A stretch of 64,000 nt of DNA from CANLBN01 sp965230205 (GCA_965230205.1 OZ245996.1:372001-436000); one strand, 5' to 3'; positions 53,095 to 63,106 are shown, counted from the stretch's first letter. The notes: generated by a model from the sequence alone, not told the origin. A program made the numbers and translations.

Positions 53095-53439
53095 AATATT
53101 AAGTTAGATAGTCTATTTGTATAACCGCCTATGCTCAATAAAAGGGAGATATATTATAACCAAGGGAATAGTCGTTTTATTAGATGACACTCTAACTAAA
53201 CTATATATTAAGTACTAATAAAGGAAGCAAACAGTAAAACTGAAAGACTGCTTACACAAAGCAAGACGGCAAGTAAAAGCCATCTAACACATTGATATTT
53301 ATAGATTTAATTAATAGTAAAACTCTGACTCACACCCACTGAAAACCGAATTGCTTACAAATCAAGCAATTAAGCTCTACACTATAGATAAAGAAGTGCC
53401 AGATATAAGGTAAAACATCCTAAGTTAAGGAGTACAGCT
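53095..53439. other. divergent promoter region with an inverted repeat
   Basis: 345 bp between the kinase (minus) and the Hcp-like gene (plus), without a credible open frame. AATTGCTT (53349-53356) and AAGCAATT (53364-53371) are perfect 8-bp arms with a 7-nt centre, about 70 bp before the Hcp-like start. It may be an operator. No convincing sigma-54 promoter was seen. Confidence 0.45.
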
Positions 53440-53811
53440 ATGGCCATTTTCTTACATCCAATTGATGAGAAACCTTCCTATGAAACTAATCAAGAAAACT
53501 GGGTTGAAATAGACCTAGCGAGTTGGAGCTCCAATAATGGACAATACCCTGTCCAGCTAACACTGGTAAGACGCTTAGATGATAAGCATCCACAGCCTTA
53601 TTTACAGGAATTAATGTTTTCTGGGCTTTATAACAATGTGCCCATTAAACAATTAACACTAGAAATTCCAAACGCACCTAACTCATGTGAATACGAAGTT
53701 TATACATTATACGATGTGAAGATCTTAAATTACGCTATATACCCTGCACACCCCAACAACAAAAAGTCTTATGAAAAGGTTATTATTGCTGCTAAATCTA
53801 AAACGCCTTGA
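53440..53811 (+). CDS. divergent Hcp-like protein
   Basis: 123 residues with a clean start (AAGGAG, 9 nt before the ATG). It follows the Hcp strand order: MAIFLHPIDEKP and WVEIDLASWSS as the first strands, LVRRLDDKHPQPYLQELMFSGL aligning with Hcp's R-x-x-D-x-x-x-P-x-x-x-x-x-x-x-G block, then QLTLEI, YEVYTLYDVKILNY and a final strand KVIIAAKS. Sequence identity with the true Hcp beside it is low, and this assignment is by pattern only. It is convergent with hcp, 127 bp away. It might be a specialised tube subunit, a carrier for a bound effector, or an unrelated small beta protein. Confidence 0.5.
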   Translation: MAIFLHPIDEKPSYETNQENWVEIDLASWSSNNGQYPVQLTLVRRLDDKHPQPYLQELMFSGLYNNVPIKQLTLEIPNAPNSCEYEVYTLYDVKILNYAIYPAHPNNKKSYEKVIIAAKSKTP

Positions 53812-53895
53812 TATTGATAGAAGGTATTCTGGGTGTTGAGAAACTCAATGGGTTTTATTTTTATTATAAGAATTGTGTTCTGAGCACTCTAAAAA

Positions 53896-53920
53896 AACCA
53901 GCACCTTTGAGATGCTGGTT
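53896..53920 (-). terminator. hcp terminator
   Basis: AACCAGCA (53896-53903) and TGCTGGTT (53913-53920) form an 8-bp stem with a 9-nt loop. On the minus strand it is followed by seven T. It begins 19 bp past the hcp stop and may also serve the convergent Hcp-like gene. Confidence 0.85.
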
Positions 53921-53938
53921 CTGCAAAAGATTAGAAAA

Positions 53939-54427
53939 TTATCTCTTAACGTTAGTCGCAGTATCAAAACCAACAGCAATCGCTGCTTCAGCATTGCCGT
54001 CTTCGTCGTAAGGAGTATATTTAACTTCTACATCAACAAAGCTAACAGTGATAGTTTCTGTTGGGCGCTCAGTACCCTGACTTGCTGCATCAACAGTATA
54101 ATTACTGATCAATGCATTTTTTAAAGTATATTCCATGTAAACATCAGTACCAGAACCAGTACCTGTCTTTGTTAAATGAATTTTGACTTCTTTACCTGTA
54201 CCACAGCAAGATTCAATGAAAATTTTAGGTGTAGCACTATCCATATGACGAGTAATTTGCAAGTCATTAATAACCGCATTAGATGATTCACGATCACCTT
54301 GAGTTGAAGTCGCTGAAGTGATGTTACGACCAACGCCCCACGAGATGCTTTCAACATCCATCCATTGCTTGTGACCGCTATCTGAAGACTCACCTTTGAT
54401 TCCTTCATAGTTTACAAAAATAGACAT
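53939..54427 (-). CDS. hcp: type VI secretion tube protein Hcp
   Basis: 162 residues. MSIFVNYEGIKGESSDSGHKQWMDVESISWGVGR (first twenty: MSIFVNYEGIKGESSDSGHK) and LQITRHMDSATPKIFIESCCGTGKEV are Hcp1-family signatures. YTLKNALISNYTV and ETITVSFVDVEVKYTPYDEDG complete the barrel that stacks as hexamers in the tube. The EDGNAEA tail is typical of marine homologues. Last gene of the type VI operon, but 147 bp from clpV and probably with its own promoter, given the amounts needed. Confidence 0.95.
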   Translation of the reverse strand: MSIFVNYEGIKGESSDSGHKQWMDVESISWGVGRNITSATSTQGDRESSNAVINDLQITRHMDSATPKIFIESCCGTGKEVKIHLTKTGTGSGTDVYMEYTLKNALISNYTVDAASQGTERPTETITVSFVDVEVKYTPYDEDGNAEAAIAVGFDTATNVKR

Positions 54428-54573
54428 ATTACGTTCCTTTTCCTTATCAATTTAAAAATAATTGGTTAATAATTTTGGCTCCAAATTAAATCGAAACCTC
54501 GTTCAGATTACATCAGCAATCCATTTAAAACTGTGAGACAGTTCATAGTTTATAATGACTTACTTAACATTTT

Positions 54574-57258
54574 TTATGCCGGTATTTTATTTTTAGTTTT
54601 TAATTTTGAAACATTTTTTTTCGGCTTATTTTTTAGTTTAATGTCAAATAAATTATCTTTATTAATGTCAACGGTAACCTGTTCGAACTTCTTTTCCGAC
54701 GCAAGTGCAGATAATATTTTCTGCGCCATCTCTGGCAACAATGTGTTATTAAGCGACAATGAAATTTGTCTGGCACCAACATCTGACTGCTCACATTGCA
54801 GAACTATATAGTCAATTAGTTTTTTGCTATACGTTAATGACACTTGATAATTATTTTGAATTCTCTGCTTAATTGCCTCCAGCTGCATATGGGCAATTTT
54901 ACCCAACGTATCTTTTTCTAGAGGGTAGTAAGGAATGACATTAATTCGTCCTAAAAATGCAGGCTTATAGGTTTCGCGAAGTGTTGGAGCAATTGCCTCA
55001 ATCAAACCATCCGGCAAAGGCTTTGTCTCTGGATCTGCGCAAAGTTGATCTATTTGCTCACTCGCTGTATTACTTGTCATAATAATAACTGTATTTTTAA
55101 AGTCTATATCACGACCTTCACCATCACGCAGCATCCCCTTGTCGAAAACCTGGTAGAAAATATCCTGCACACCCGGATGCGCTTTTTCAATTTCGTCGAG
55201 AAGTACAACGCTATAAGGCTTTCTACGAACCGCTTCAGTTAATACACCACCTTCACCGTAACCAACATACCCTGGAGGAGAGCCCATCAGCAAAGAAACC
55301 TTATGTTCCTCTTTAAACTCTGACATATTGATCGTGGTAATATTTTGATCAGATCCGTAAAGCTGCTCGGCTAACGCCAGTGCTGTTTCTGTTTTACCAA
55401 CGCCACTAGGGCCAACCAACATAAAAACACCCAGTGGGCGCTTAGGGTCGCTGAGCTTTGCTCGAGCAGTTTGCATCGTTTGGGCAATTTTTTCTAAGCC
55501 GTGAGACTGTCCAACAACACGTGATTCCATATAACTCTGCAATGACATAATGCTGTCAATTTCATCTGCCTGCATTCTACCAACAGGGATTCCTGTCCAA
55601 TCAGCAACCACCTCAGCAACTACTTGAGCATCGACACATTCATACATTAATGGTTTAGTACCTTGCAATTCGGCTAGTGCTTCTCGATCTTTTTTTAATT
55701 TTTGACTGATTTCATTTAATTCTTTATCTGCACTCTTTTTATCCTGATTGCTGTCGGCATTCTTTAACTTTTCAAGAGCCAGTCGATAACTGGCAATATT
55801 ATTAATTAATACCTGCTCCTTTTGCCACTGCTCTTGAATCTCTGTTCGAGAGACATCAAAAGAAACTTTTTTAACTTCTAATTCAGCGAGCTGTTCACTA
55901 TGATCAATACCTGACGAAATCTCAGATGAAAGGCGAGACATTTGAAAATTAATATCTTCAATATCCCTTTCATATTTTTCTATAGTATCAGGCTTAGTAC
56001 TAAGACTCAGATTCACACGGGCACAGGCTGTATCTAACAAACTGACACATTTATCTGGCAATTGTCTTCCCGCAATATAACGATGAGACAAGGTAACAGC
56101 ACTCACAATTGCCTCATCTAAAATAGTAATATTATGATGCTGTTCTAACGTAGGTGCGATACTACGCAGCATTGTGATAGCCAACTCTTCTGTGGGCTCT
56201 TCTATTTTTACGACTTGAAAACGACGTGTCAAAGCAGCGTCGCTTTCAAAATATTTTTTATACTCTGCCCAGGTTGTCGCAGCAATAGTACGCAGCTCAC
56301 CTCGAGCCAAAGCAGGCTTAAGTAAATTTGCCGCATCACCTGCACCAGCCTGATTCCCTGCACCGATCATCGTATGTGCTTCATCGATAAACATGATAAT
56401 AGGCACAGACGAATTTTGTACTTCCTTAATAACATTTTTCAGCCTATTTTCAAATTCACCTTTAACCCCAGCACCAGCCTGGAGAAGCCCCATATCTAAA
56501 GAGTACAATTCTGTCTGCTTCAAAATATCTGGTACATCGCCAGAGGCAATTCTCTCCGCTAAACCTTCAACGACAGCAGTCTTACCTACACCAGCCTCGC
56601 CTGTCAGTATAGGGTTATTCTGTTTCCTTCTACATAAAATATCGATCATTTGACGGATTTCATTATCCCGCCCTAATATTTTATCAATCTTTCCTGAACG
56701 AGCTTGCTCAGTCATATTAATTGCAAATTGATTTAGAGCAGGTGTCTTAGTAACCTGACCAGATGTAGCAGTATCTGCCACGGCAGATATCCCTGCAGTT
56801 TTCTTTAATAACGTTTCGCACTGTTCTCTAATGTCTTCAGCGAGTAGTTTTTCAAACTCAGAAGAGATTTTTAATGCTTTCAATCGCAAGTGTGGGTTTT
56901 CAACAAATGCTAGCAAAATGTGGCACGCATGGATATCCAATGAACTATATTCTGATGAAGCAATCATCCAAGACTCAAATAATAAGCGGGTAATATCCTG
57001 GCTTATTTTTGGAAACCCATCATTTCCAGTTTTAATTAATTCAATTTTGGTAGATATATCGTTAAACAATGCATCATAAGAAACACCAAAATGACTGAAT
57101 ATGATATTAATATCTTTATTTTGTGATTGTAAAAGTTCAAACAACCAATGTTCGACTTCTATGGAAAAATGAGAGCGAGATGATGCAAGCGCTACAGCTT
57201 TTTCCAAAACATTACGACTGTCAGCTGACATATGTTTAACTAGCTTGTCAAACTCCAT
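54574..57258 (-). CDS. clpV: type VI secretion ATPase ClpV (TssH)
   Basis: 894 residues. The N-domain (LEKAVALASSRSHFSIEVEHWL) is the ClpV type that binds the contracted sheath. Two AAA+ rings follow: GEAGVGKTAVVEGLA and VGPSGVGKTETALALAE as Walker A, with MFIDEAHT and LLDEIEKAH as Walker B. The middle coiled coil (about 415-525) and AVADWTGIPVGRM linker (ending VADWTGIPVGRM) are in place. The C-terminus carries a Lys-rich tail. It recycles contracted TssB/TssC sheaths. It is 43 bp after tssG. Confidence 0.96.
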   Translation of the reverse strand: MEFDKLVKHMSADSRNVLEKAVALASSRSHFSIEVEHWLFELLQSQNKDINIIFSHFGVSYDALFNDISTKIELIKTGNDGFPKISQDITRLLFESWMIASSEYSSLDIHACHILLAFVENPHLRLKALKISSEFEKLLAEDIREQCETLLKKTAGISAVADTATSGQVTKTPALNQFAINMTEQARSGKIDKILGRDNEIRQMIDILCRRKQNNPILTGEAGVGKTAVVEGLAERIASGDVPDILKQTELYSLDMGLLQAGAGVKGEFENRLKNVIKEVQNSSVPIIMFIDEAHTMIGAGNQAGAGDAANLLKPALARGELRTIAATTWAEYKKYFESDAALTRRFQVVKIEEPTEELAITMLRSIAPTLEQHHNITILDEAIVSAVTLSHRYIAGRQLPDKCVSLLDTACARVNLSLSTKPDTIEKYERDIEDINFQMSRLSSEISSGIDHSEQLAELEVKKVSFDVSRTEIQEQWQKEQVLINNIASYRLALEKLKNADSNQDKKSADKELNEISQKLKKDREALAELQGTKPLMYECVDAQVVAEVVADWTGIPVGRMQADEIDSIMSLQSYMESRVVGQSHGLEKIAQTMQTARAKLSDPKRPLGVFMLVGPSGVGKTETALALAEQLYGSDQNITTINMSEFKEEHKVSLLMGSPPGYVGYGEGGVLTEAVRRKPYSVVLLDEIEKAHPGVQDIFYQVFDKGMLRDGEGRDIDFKNTVIIMTSNTASEQIDQLCADPETKPLPDGLIEAIAPTLRETYKPAFLGRINVIPYYPLEKDTLGKIAHMQLEAIKQRIQNNYQVSLTYSKKLIDYIVLQCEQSDVGARQISLSLNNTLLPEMAQKILSALASEKKFEQVTVDINKDNLFDIKLKNKPKKNVSKLKTKNKIPA

Positions 57259-57301
57259 GGTAATTTTCTCCTGTTCTATATTTTTAGTTGGTTCTTACTG
57301 A

Positions 57302-58300
57302 TTATTTAATTAATAGTCTTTTTGAAATCAAGATATCTTTCGGCTTACTCATCAGCCATGCATTTGCGGATAATTGGTATCCTTTCCCTATTGGAGCCAT
57401 CTCACGCTGGTGACAACGAACCTGAAACTCAAAATACACATTGATATGTGCAGGAACATAAGCATTGACTGCAAACGCCAGCAATTCATAGAGCGGTTTT
57501 CCTTCTTGTAACTCAAGGTACTTTTTCATATCTATATTTTTAATAGAAATGATTATTTTTGACTGTATATCCCAATATCGCCGTCCTAAAATGACACCCG
57601 GCCCTAGCTGATTATTTTTACCTCTCACACCTGACACACAGCGGTCACGTTCACTGATCGGCAACCAATGCCCGACCATAGATTCTGCAGACACATGAGC
57701 ATCAACAATATCTTTAACAATTAAAATTAAATTGGAAAGGGGTCGATTATTTTTTGCATAATGCCCAGAGAAATAAAGCTGTAGAGCCTTACCTCGAAAG
57801 AAGCCTGAAAAGCCTTTTAATGCATGAGAAAAATGATCTTCTCCTTCATTGCTGGCCGCTTCATACTGCACAGGTAATTTATATTTCCCCCATGCTTTGT
57901 AGTACAACGAAACTAATCGGTGTTCAAATAGGCCGATAAACTCAGATAAGGCATAGTCACCATGCTTAATTCTTTCAAGGGATAATTTGATATAGTGCTG
58001 TGGAAGAACTCCAGAGACACCTAACAGCCCCATAAAACTCACTAAAAACTCATAATGATCCGGTTTTTCAGGGTCAAGATTAAGGTTTTTAATACTATCT
58101 AAACTATACCCTAGAGAATGTACTGATTTAAAATGAGCCACTTCATTTTTTGGGGCGCCATCCCCACCGATTTTAGAGTAAGCGAGGCCCTGAGATTTAC
58201 AAATATGAATGTAATTACGTTCATAATGGCGCACCAAAGAAAAGAAGTCTTCTCTCTCTAGCTGGCCATCATATTGATTTTTTATACTAAGGGTTGACAT
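57302..58300 (-). CDS. tssG: type VI baseplate protein TssG
   Basis: 332 residues from the ATG at 58300, chosen because GAGG lies 5 nt before it; an ATG at 58318 would add six residues. FFSLVRHYERNY, the VAHFKSVHSLGYSL segment, MGLLGVSGVLPQHY and LGRRYWDIQSKIIISI are family marks. TssG forms part of the TssEFGK wedge. It overlaps tssF by 19 bp. Confidence 0.94.
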   Translation of the reverse strand: MSTLSIKNQYDGQLEREDFFSLVRHYERNYIHICKSQGLAYSKIGGDGAPKNEVAHFKSVHSLGYSLDSIKNLNLDPEKPDHYEFLVSFMGLLGVSGVLPQHYIKLSLERIKHGDYALSEFIGLFEHRLVSLYYKAWGKYKLPVQYEAASNEGEDHFSHALKGFSGFFRGKALQLYFSGHYAKNNRPLSNLILIVKDIVDAHVSAESMVGHWLPISERDRCVSGVRGKNNQLGPGVILGRRYWDIQSKIIISIKNIDMKKYLELQEGKPLYELLAFAVNAYVPAHINVYFEFQVRCHQREMAPIGKGYQLSANAWLMSKPKDILISKRLLIK

Positions 58301-60105
58301 CCTGTCCTCGGCGGCCATTCTAATTTGACTCTAAAGTTTTTCGTTGTTTTGATGGATAATTGCGTAAAAGTATTAATCGCGCAAAATTGCGATAAAAACT
58401 CATCTAAAATCAAACCAAATAGATATAGGCCATTCCCCATATAAAAGCTTTCATCACAAGTCAAAATAAAATGCGTCCCTTGGCACATTGCTGATCGACC
58501 ATTATTTAACACACGTGCAGTAATAACTTCCGATCTAAGGTCAACCATACCATCAATCAACGAAGCTGCTTCTTTTGAATCATTAAAATTATAGAGATGT
58601 AAAGTCTCTTTTAATTTAACAAGCCCATCTTGGTTAGAAAAATGTTGCAAAGATAGCTGCATCACCAATTGCCACCGCGTTGCATCATCCAACTTAGGCT
58701 GAATTGTCGGCGTTGGAGGCGTTAAGCAACGAATGCGTAAACCAGCTCCTCCCTCCATAAAACGAACATTAGGTTGATCTGGTCCAAAGGGTAATTTATT
58801 AGGAAGGTCTCGATTTGTGCAAGAAACAGTCGAATTAATGATCCAATCGGTATCAGGCGATAATACCGTGTAATTCATATCAACAAAGCTAAGATAAGTA
58901 TCGGTCCCATGACTAATAAAACCATTCTGCCATGCTGAATTTTCTCTACGCAATGACCAATAAATTGCTTCATCATCATTAGCCATATGGCTGCCATAAA
59001 ATGGCTGCAAAGACTTTCGCTCACCATGAGCATTAATCGCATACACGTTTTTGATACGATAAACATCGGCACATTTTGAATTTTGATCCGATACACGAAG
59101 CGCCACTTCACTTCCTAAATCTGATGCTTGTATTGGTTCACTAGTACTTTCAAATAAATTTACAATTGGTGTACAACCCAATAATAGTGTTCTCTCATCA
59201 ACACCACGTACTAAATCTATGTCTGTTTCATCAAAGTAAAAGTAAATTTCAAAACCTTCACTATATTTTTCCCAACTGTTAGATAGATTGGCCAATTGTA
59301 TAAATAAGAATTTTTGGGGAAGCAAAAAATACTCAGTAAGCAGCCGATGAGCTGATGAAGCCCTCCCATCAAATTCAATGACAGACTCACTATCGTCAAA
59401 ACCGCAGGGTGATAGAGAATCAGCTGATAGGAAAATGGGCGTCTCGTCGAAGGCATCTCTCGCTATAGCAATACCCGTTGTTTTATTAAGTAAATACTCA
59501 TGGAGCTTAAATGCTGTATTTGGCTGAGAGTTAATAAAAAAACGTAGACTATCTTCATCAAACTCGAAACTACCTTCATCTTCTGCAGGCACTATCTTCA
59601 ACTTTAAAATAGATTGAACCGACTTTCCACGTTGAAACTCCTCAGGTAAAACAGGTGCTTTGACAGGCAAAGAGTAAAAGTTAGTACTGACAATCGTTAT
59701 AGGTAATATTGTGAGATCAGTACATGTCCTGTAAAAACAAGAGTCGCCCTCACTTGTTTCAATTCTTAATTCCTCCCCCCGAGAAATAGATGAATGCTGA
59801 AACAAGTGAGGCAACAAATTAAACTGAACAATACTCATTGATGGCAAAGGAGCGTGATAGTCTGGATATAAAACCCCCATCAGCGCCTCTGTTAATTCTG
59901 GAAAACTATCATCCAAAGAATGCCTAATACGAGCGGTCAAAAACGCAAATGATTCGATCAACCTTGATACATGAGGGTCTTCAACAATATCTTTATCTAA
60001 TCGTAATCTGCCAGCAATTTTAGGATATTTCTCAGAAAAATCGGCCCCAGATTTTCGAATATAATTAAGCTCTCGGTTATAATAAGATAATAGAACATCA
60101 TCCAT
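58282..60105 (-). CDS. tssF: type VI baseplate protein TssF
   Basis: 607 residues. The N-terminus LLSYYNRELNYIRKSGADFSEKYPKIAGRL (first part LLSYYNRELNYIRKSGADFS) and VSRLIESFAFLTARI, followed by PELTEALMGVLYPDYHAPLPSM, identify TssF. The middle has FIQLANLS and YEIYFYFDET-like strands. It pairs with TssG in the wedge. It overlaps tssE by 8 bp. Confidence 0.96.
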   Translation of the reverse strand: MDDVLLSYYNRELNYIRKSGADFSEKYPKIAGRLRLDKDIVEDPHVSRLIESFAFLTARIRHSLDDSFPELTEALMGVLYPDYHAPLPSMSIVQFNLLPHLFQHSSISRGEELRIETSEGDSCFYRTCTDLTILPITIVSTNFYSLPVKAPVLPEEFQRGKSVQSILKLKIVPAEDEGSFEFDEDSLRFFINSQPNTAFKLHEYLLNKTTGIAIARDAFDETPIFLSADSLSPCGFDDSESVIEFDGRASSAHRLLTEYFLLPQKFLFIQLANLSNSWEKYSEGFEIYFYFDETDIDLVRGVDERTLLLGCTPIVNLFESTSEPIQASDLGSEVALRVSDQNSKCADVYRIKNVYAINAHGERKSLQPFYGSHMANDDEAIYWSLRRENSAWQNGFISHGTDTYLSFVDMNYTVLSPDTDWIINSTVSCTNRDLPNKLPFGPDQPNVRFMEGGAGLRIRCLTPPTPTIQPKLDDATRWQLVMQLSLQHFSNQDGLVKLKETLHLYNFNDSKEAASLIDGMVDLRSEVITARVLNNGRSAMCQGTHFILTCDESFYMGNGLYLFGLILDEFLSQFCAINTFTQLSIKTTKNFRVKLEWPPRTGCQPLV

Positions 60106-60595
60106 GATTAATTTCTCTCAAGTGAACGGCTTTATCCATAGTCTTTACGCGGGAATCAAATAACAGAGGAATAGGGTCTGGCTCAACCATTAAAATAGCA
60201 GATATTTTCATATACAAGGTTCTCTCATACGCCTCTCCCACCTGCTCTAGCTCGACTAATACGCGTTTAAATCGCGGTTCATATTTCTCAATAATTTGCT
60301 GAACTTCAATTCGAAACTTTTCTTTACCTTCATCAGAACCAAGCTGTATAACACTGAAGTCTGGCAAACCATAATTAACCAGAGATATGTCCAGCTCCGA
60401 AAATTTTTCTGGTAATTTTTGGCGGTATAAACGTGTATTCAGTAAACATTCTAAATCTCGCCGAATGCTACTTTTAATATCATTCAACAAAACTCCATAA
60501 GGCTTAGAGATACTCAGCACACTATCAGGATCTTCATCAATTAAGCGATCCAAAAGCGATGGCAGTGCTGGCTGATCTATCTTTACTCTTGCCAT
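60098..60595 (-). CDS. tssE: type VI baseplate protein TssE
   Basis: 165 residues, gp25-like. PSLLDRLIDEDP at the N-terminus, SIRRDLECLLNTR and NYGLPDFSVIQ are diagnostic, followed by EKYEPRFKRVLVEL. The EPR motif that contacts the sheath in gp25 homologues is present. It starts 3 bp after tagJ. Confidence 0.95.
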   Translation of the reverse strand: MARVKIDQPALPSLLDRLIDEDPDSVLSISKPYGVLLNDIKSSIRRDLECLLNTRLYRQKLPEKFSELDISLVNYGLPDFSVIQLGSDEGKEKFRIEVQQIIEKYEPRFKRVLVELEQVGEAYERTLYMKISAILMVEPDPIPLLFDSRVKTMDKAVHLREINHG

Positions 60596-60598
60596 GGA

Positions 60599-61420
60599 TT
60601 AATTTTCAGCGACTTGATTTTCGCTTACATTATTGGCAACACTTTTTAAACTAACCACATCATTGATTGCGAGTTCATCGTCACCCAAAAGCCAGGTACG
60701 TAAGCCCATGCCCTGATATAAAGAGCACGTTTCCACCCAATCAGTCTCTCGCCCTAAAGCAGCAGCTTCGGTGCCGGCCTTAGGATAGATAGATGGAATA
60801 TAAACTTCACCTTCTGTTCCATTTGTTAACACAATATTGGCTTTTCTCCATAGCACTTCAAGAATACGGGTTGGCTTTATCAACTCAATTTCAACGACTT
60901 GAGAGAAATCAACCCAAAAATATTTACCGTTAGTACCTAAGACTTCAAAAATATTAGCAGTGACATCGTCTAAATCTCTCAACATCATTGCAGGACCATC
61001 ATTTACCCAGTATTGATTAGCCTGTTGACTCTCATCAATACTGGCGACCAACGATGCCAAACGCTCTTCATCCTTTTCATTTAAGGCAACTAAAATTTCA
61101 AGTGCAATTTTGATAGACGATGTTGGCTCTTCAATAACGTCAGGCTTTGCTTTCAAGCTATACACATCTTCTCTCACTTGAGCAGCATGTATTAACTGCC
61201 GCCAAGTAGCGACAGCTAATGCCAAATCAGGCTTAAGTGTCATCAAAGCAGTGAGTTGGCTATCTGCTCTCTCAAAGTCACCTTTTACACAAAGCAATTC
61301 GACAAAAAATGTACGCGCTTGTTCATCATTGGGCGCCTTTTTAACTTGATCCGCTGCGGCAGATAATGCCAACTCTAAATTTCCCTGTTGGAAATACTCT
61401 TCTGCGCTTAATGACGACAT
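60599..61420 (-). CDS. tagJ: type VI accessory protein TagJ (ImpE/HsiE)
   Basis: 273 residues. The second ATG (61420) is preferred: AAGGAG lies 6 nt before it and abuts the ATG at 61426. The N-terminal half is a TPR-like solenoid (AEEYFQQGNLELALSAAADQVKKAP, first part AEEYFQQGNLELALSAAADQ; FFVELLCVKGDFERAD). The C-terminal ImpE domain has PSIYPKAGTEAAALGRETDW and GLRTWLLGDDEL. TagJ of this type binds the sheath subunit TssB and tunes ClpV recycling. It lies 19 bp after tssC2. Confidence 0.93.
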   Translation of the reverse strand: MSSLSAEEYFQQGNLELALSAAADQVKKAPNDEQARTFFVELLCVKGDFERADSQLTALMTLKPDLALAVATWRQLIHAAQVREDVYSLKAKPDVIEEPTSSIKIALEILVALNEKDEERLASLVASIDESQQANQYWVNDGPAMMLRDLDDVTANIFEVLGTNGKYFWVDFSQVVEIELIKPTRILEVLWRKANIVLTNGTEGEVYIPSIYPKAGTEAAALGRETDWVETCSLYQGMGLRTWLLGDDELAINDVVSLKSVANNVSENQVAEN

Positions 61421-61439
61421 AGTCATCTCCTTTTATATT

Positions 61440-62981
61440 TTATGATGTTGATACTGATGGCGTGGCTGCACCAACAGCTAATTCTGTAATCAATCGTATC
61501 GAAGAAACCAATTGATCCAATTGAAAATGTGGTTGCAAATGCATAATGCAACTGTAATAACCTGGGCTTCCAGCTTTTTCTTTTACTTCGACCTTACTCA
61601 TACTTAACGGATAACGTGCTTTTAGCTCTGATGAGTTAGTATCACTGGAAGTAGTGTATTGATTAAGCCAGTTCTGGAAAATTCTTTGGCATTCTTCTGG
61701 ACTCATAAAGCTACCGATCTTATCTCTACCAATGACTTTTACATAATGACCAAAACGAGAGACACACATCATGTATTGAATCATTGCTGAAAGCTTTGCA
61801 TTTGCAGTAGCAATCTCTGACGTATATTCATTTGATTTATGTAGTGAGCTATTACTATAAAAAACACTATTTTCTACACTGTGATAACTGCACAAAGGAA
61901 TAAAACCTAAGTCACTCAATTCTCTTTCTAAAAAGTCGTCAACCTGAGTATTTGTAGAAGGCCGAGGAGAGATATTATTTTTTTCAAATCGATTTTTTGC
62001 ATAATTTAAATGGCGAACAACTCCACCTTCACCGAAATCATGTACCCCCCCCCTAATATCTGCAAACCATCCTGTATTGGCAAAAGCTCGGATTAATACA
62101 CTGCCAAAGGCATAGCATGAATTACCCCAAAGTAAATCTTTATCGGGATTATCTATTCTTTCACAATAATTAAATTTTTCCTGGCGGGTGTTATCATCGT
62201 CATATGGATGGCGCATTAACATATTAGGTAATGTCAAACCGACAAAACGTGTACTTTCATAGTCACGTAACTTATTCCACAAAAAGTATTCCTTTTGTTT
62301 AAACACAGCCGATAAATCAAGCGGGTAACCCAACTCCCTCAAACTATCTAAACCAAATAAGGATGAGTCGACAGCCGTTATAAAGGGACAAAGTGCAGCC
62401 GTCGAAATATCTGACATCTGTTTAATAACTTCGACATCATTAGTAGTAATGCCAGAACGAGGCCGATGTGTAACTGAGTAATCGCCCAAAATGACACCAA
62501 AAGGCTCGCCACCAGGGGTGTCAAACTCATCGCTATAAATTCGCTTAAAGATATTGCTTTGATCGAATTCAATCGCACGCGTTAGATCTTTCCCTAATTC
62601 TTTCCAACCGACATTAAGCACCTTTATCTTAATTGTGAGGTTTTCATCATAATCCGATTCAATATCGGTCAAATATTGTAGCCCGCGCCAAGACGCCTCC
62701 AGTTTTTTAACGGATGAATGGTGCAATACTTCATCCAACTGACGATTAATCATTTTACTAATCGATAAGAATGCCTGCTGGGCGATAAACTGAAGTTGTT
62801 CTTTAGAACGATCACGCATCGAAGCCATCGACTGACACAACCAGTCCCGGACATATCGATCAACGTCATAACTTCCATCGTTACTCAAGCATTGTTCAAG
62901 TAAAGACTCAACACCAGACGCAACTGTATTGGTATCTTGTACAGACGATGTTTCTTGACTATATGATGCAATATCTAACAA
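61440..62981 (-). CDS. tssC2: second TssC-type sheath protein (ImpD-like)
   Basis: 513 residues, starting at TTG with AAGGGA upstream. It shares the TssC core: WRGLQYLTDIE, PGGEPFGVILGDY, LSDISTAALCPFI-like (MSDISTAALCPFITAVDSS), RFVGLTLPNMLMRHPYDDD, LLWGNSCYAFGSVLIRAFA and VIGRDKIGSFM. It differs clearly from the upstream TssC in sequence. Many type VI loci (ImpC/ImpD, TssC41/TssC40) carry two such genes; one is the sheath subunit and the other has a less defined role. It is 125 bp after tssC with a hairpin between. Confidence 0.9.
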   Translation of the reverse strand: MLDIASYSQETSSVQDTNTVASGVESLLEQCLSNDGSYDVDRYVRDWLCQSMASMRDRSKEQLQFIAQQAFLSISKMINRQLDEVLHHSSVKKLEASWRGLQYLTDIESDYDENLTIKIKVLNVGWKELGKDLTRAIEFDQSNIFKRIYSDEFDTPGGEPFGVILGDYSVTHRPRSGITTNDVEVIKQMSDISTAALCPFITAVDSSLFGLDSLRELGYPLDLSAVFKQKEYFLWNKLRDYESTRFVGLTLPNMLMRHPYDDDNTRQEKFNYCERIDNPDKDLLWGNSCYAFGSVLIRAFANTGWFADIRGGVHDFGEGGVVRHLNYAKNRFEKNNISPRPSTNTQVDDFLERELSDLGFIPLCSYHSVENSVFYSNSSLHKSNEYTSEIATANAKLSAMIQYMMCVSRFGHYVKVIGRDKIGSFMSPEECQRIFQNWLNQYTTSSDTNSSELKARYPLSMSKVEVKEKAGSPGYYSCIMHLQPHFQLDQLVSSIRLITELAVGAATPSVSTS

Positions 62982-63057
62982 GTTACCATTCCCTTAGAAA
63001 AAGTGATTCACTTTTATCTATTAAAAATCCAGAATTCTTCTTTATTCTTCAAAAATT

Positions 63058-63083
63058 GATACCGAGGCTAATGCCTCGATATC
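63058..63083 (-). terminator. attenuator-like hairpin between tssC and tssC2
   Basis: GATACCGAGGC (63058-63068) pairs with GCCTCGATATC (63073-63083), eleven pairs with one mismatch around TAAT. On the minus strand it is followed by AATTTTTG. It starts 23 bp after the tssC stop and could raise tssC over the downstream genes. Confidence 0.55.
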
Positions 63084-63106
63084 AAATACTAACGGATGAG
63101 GATGAA

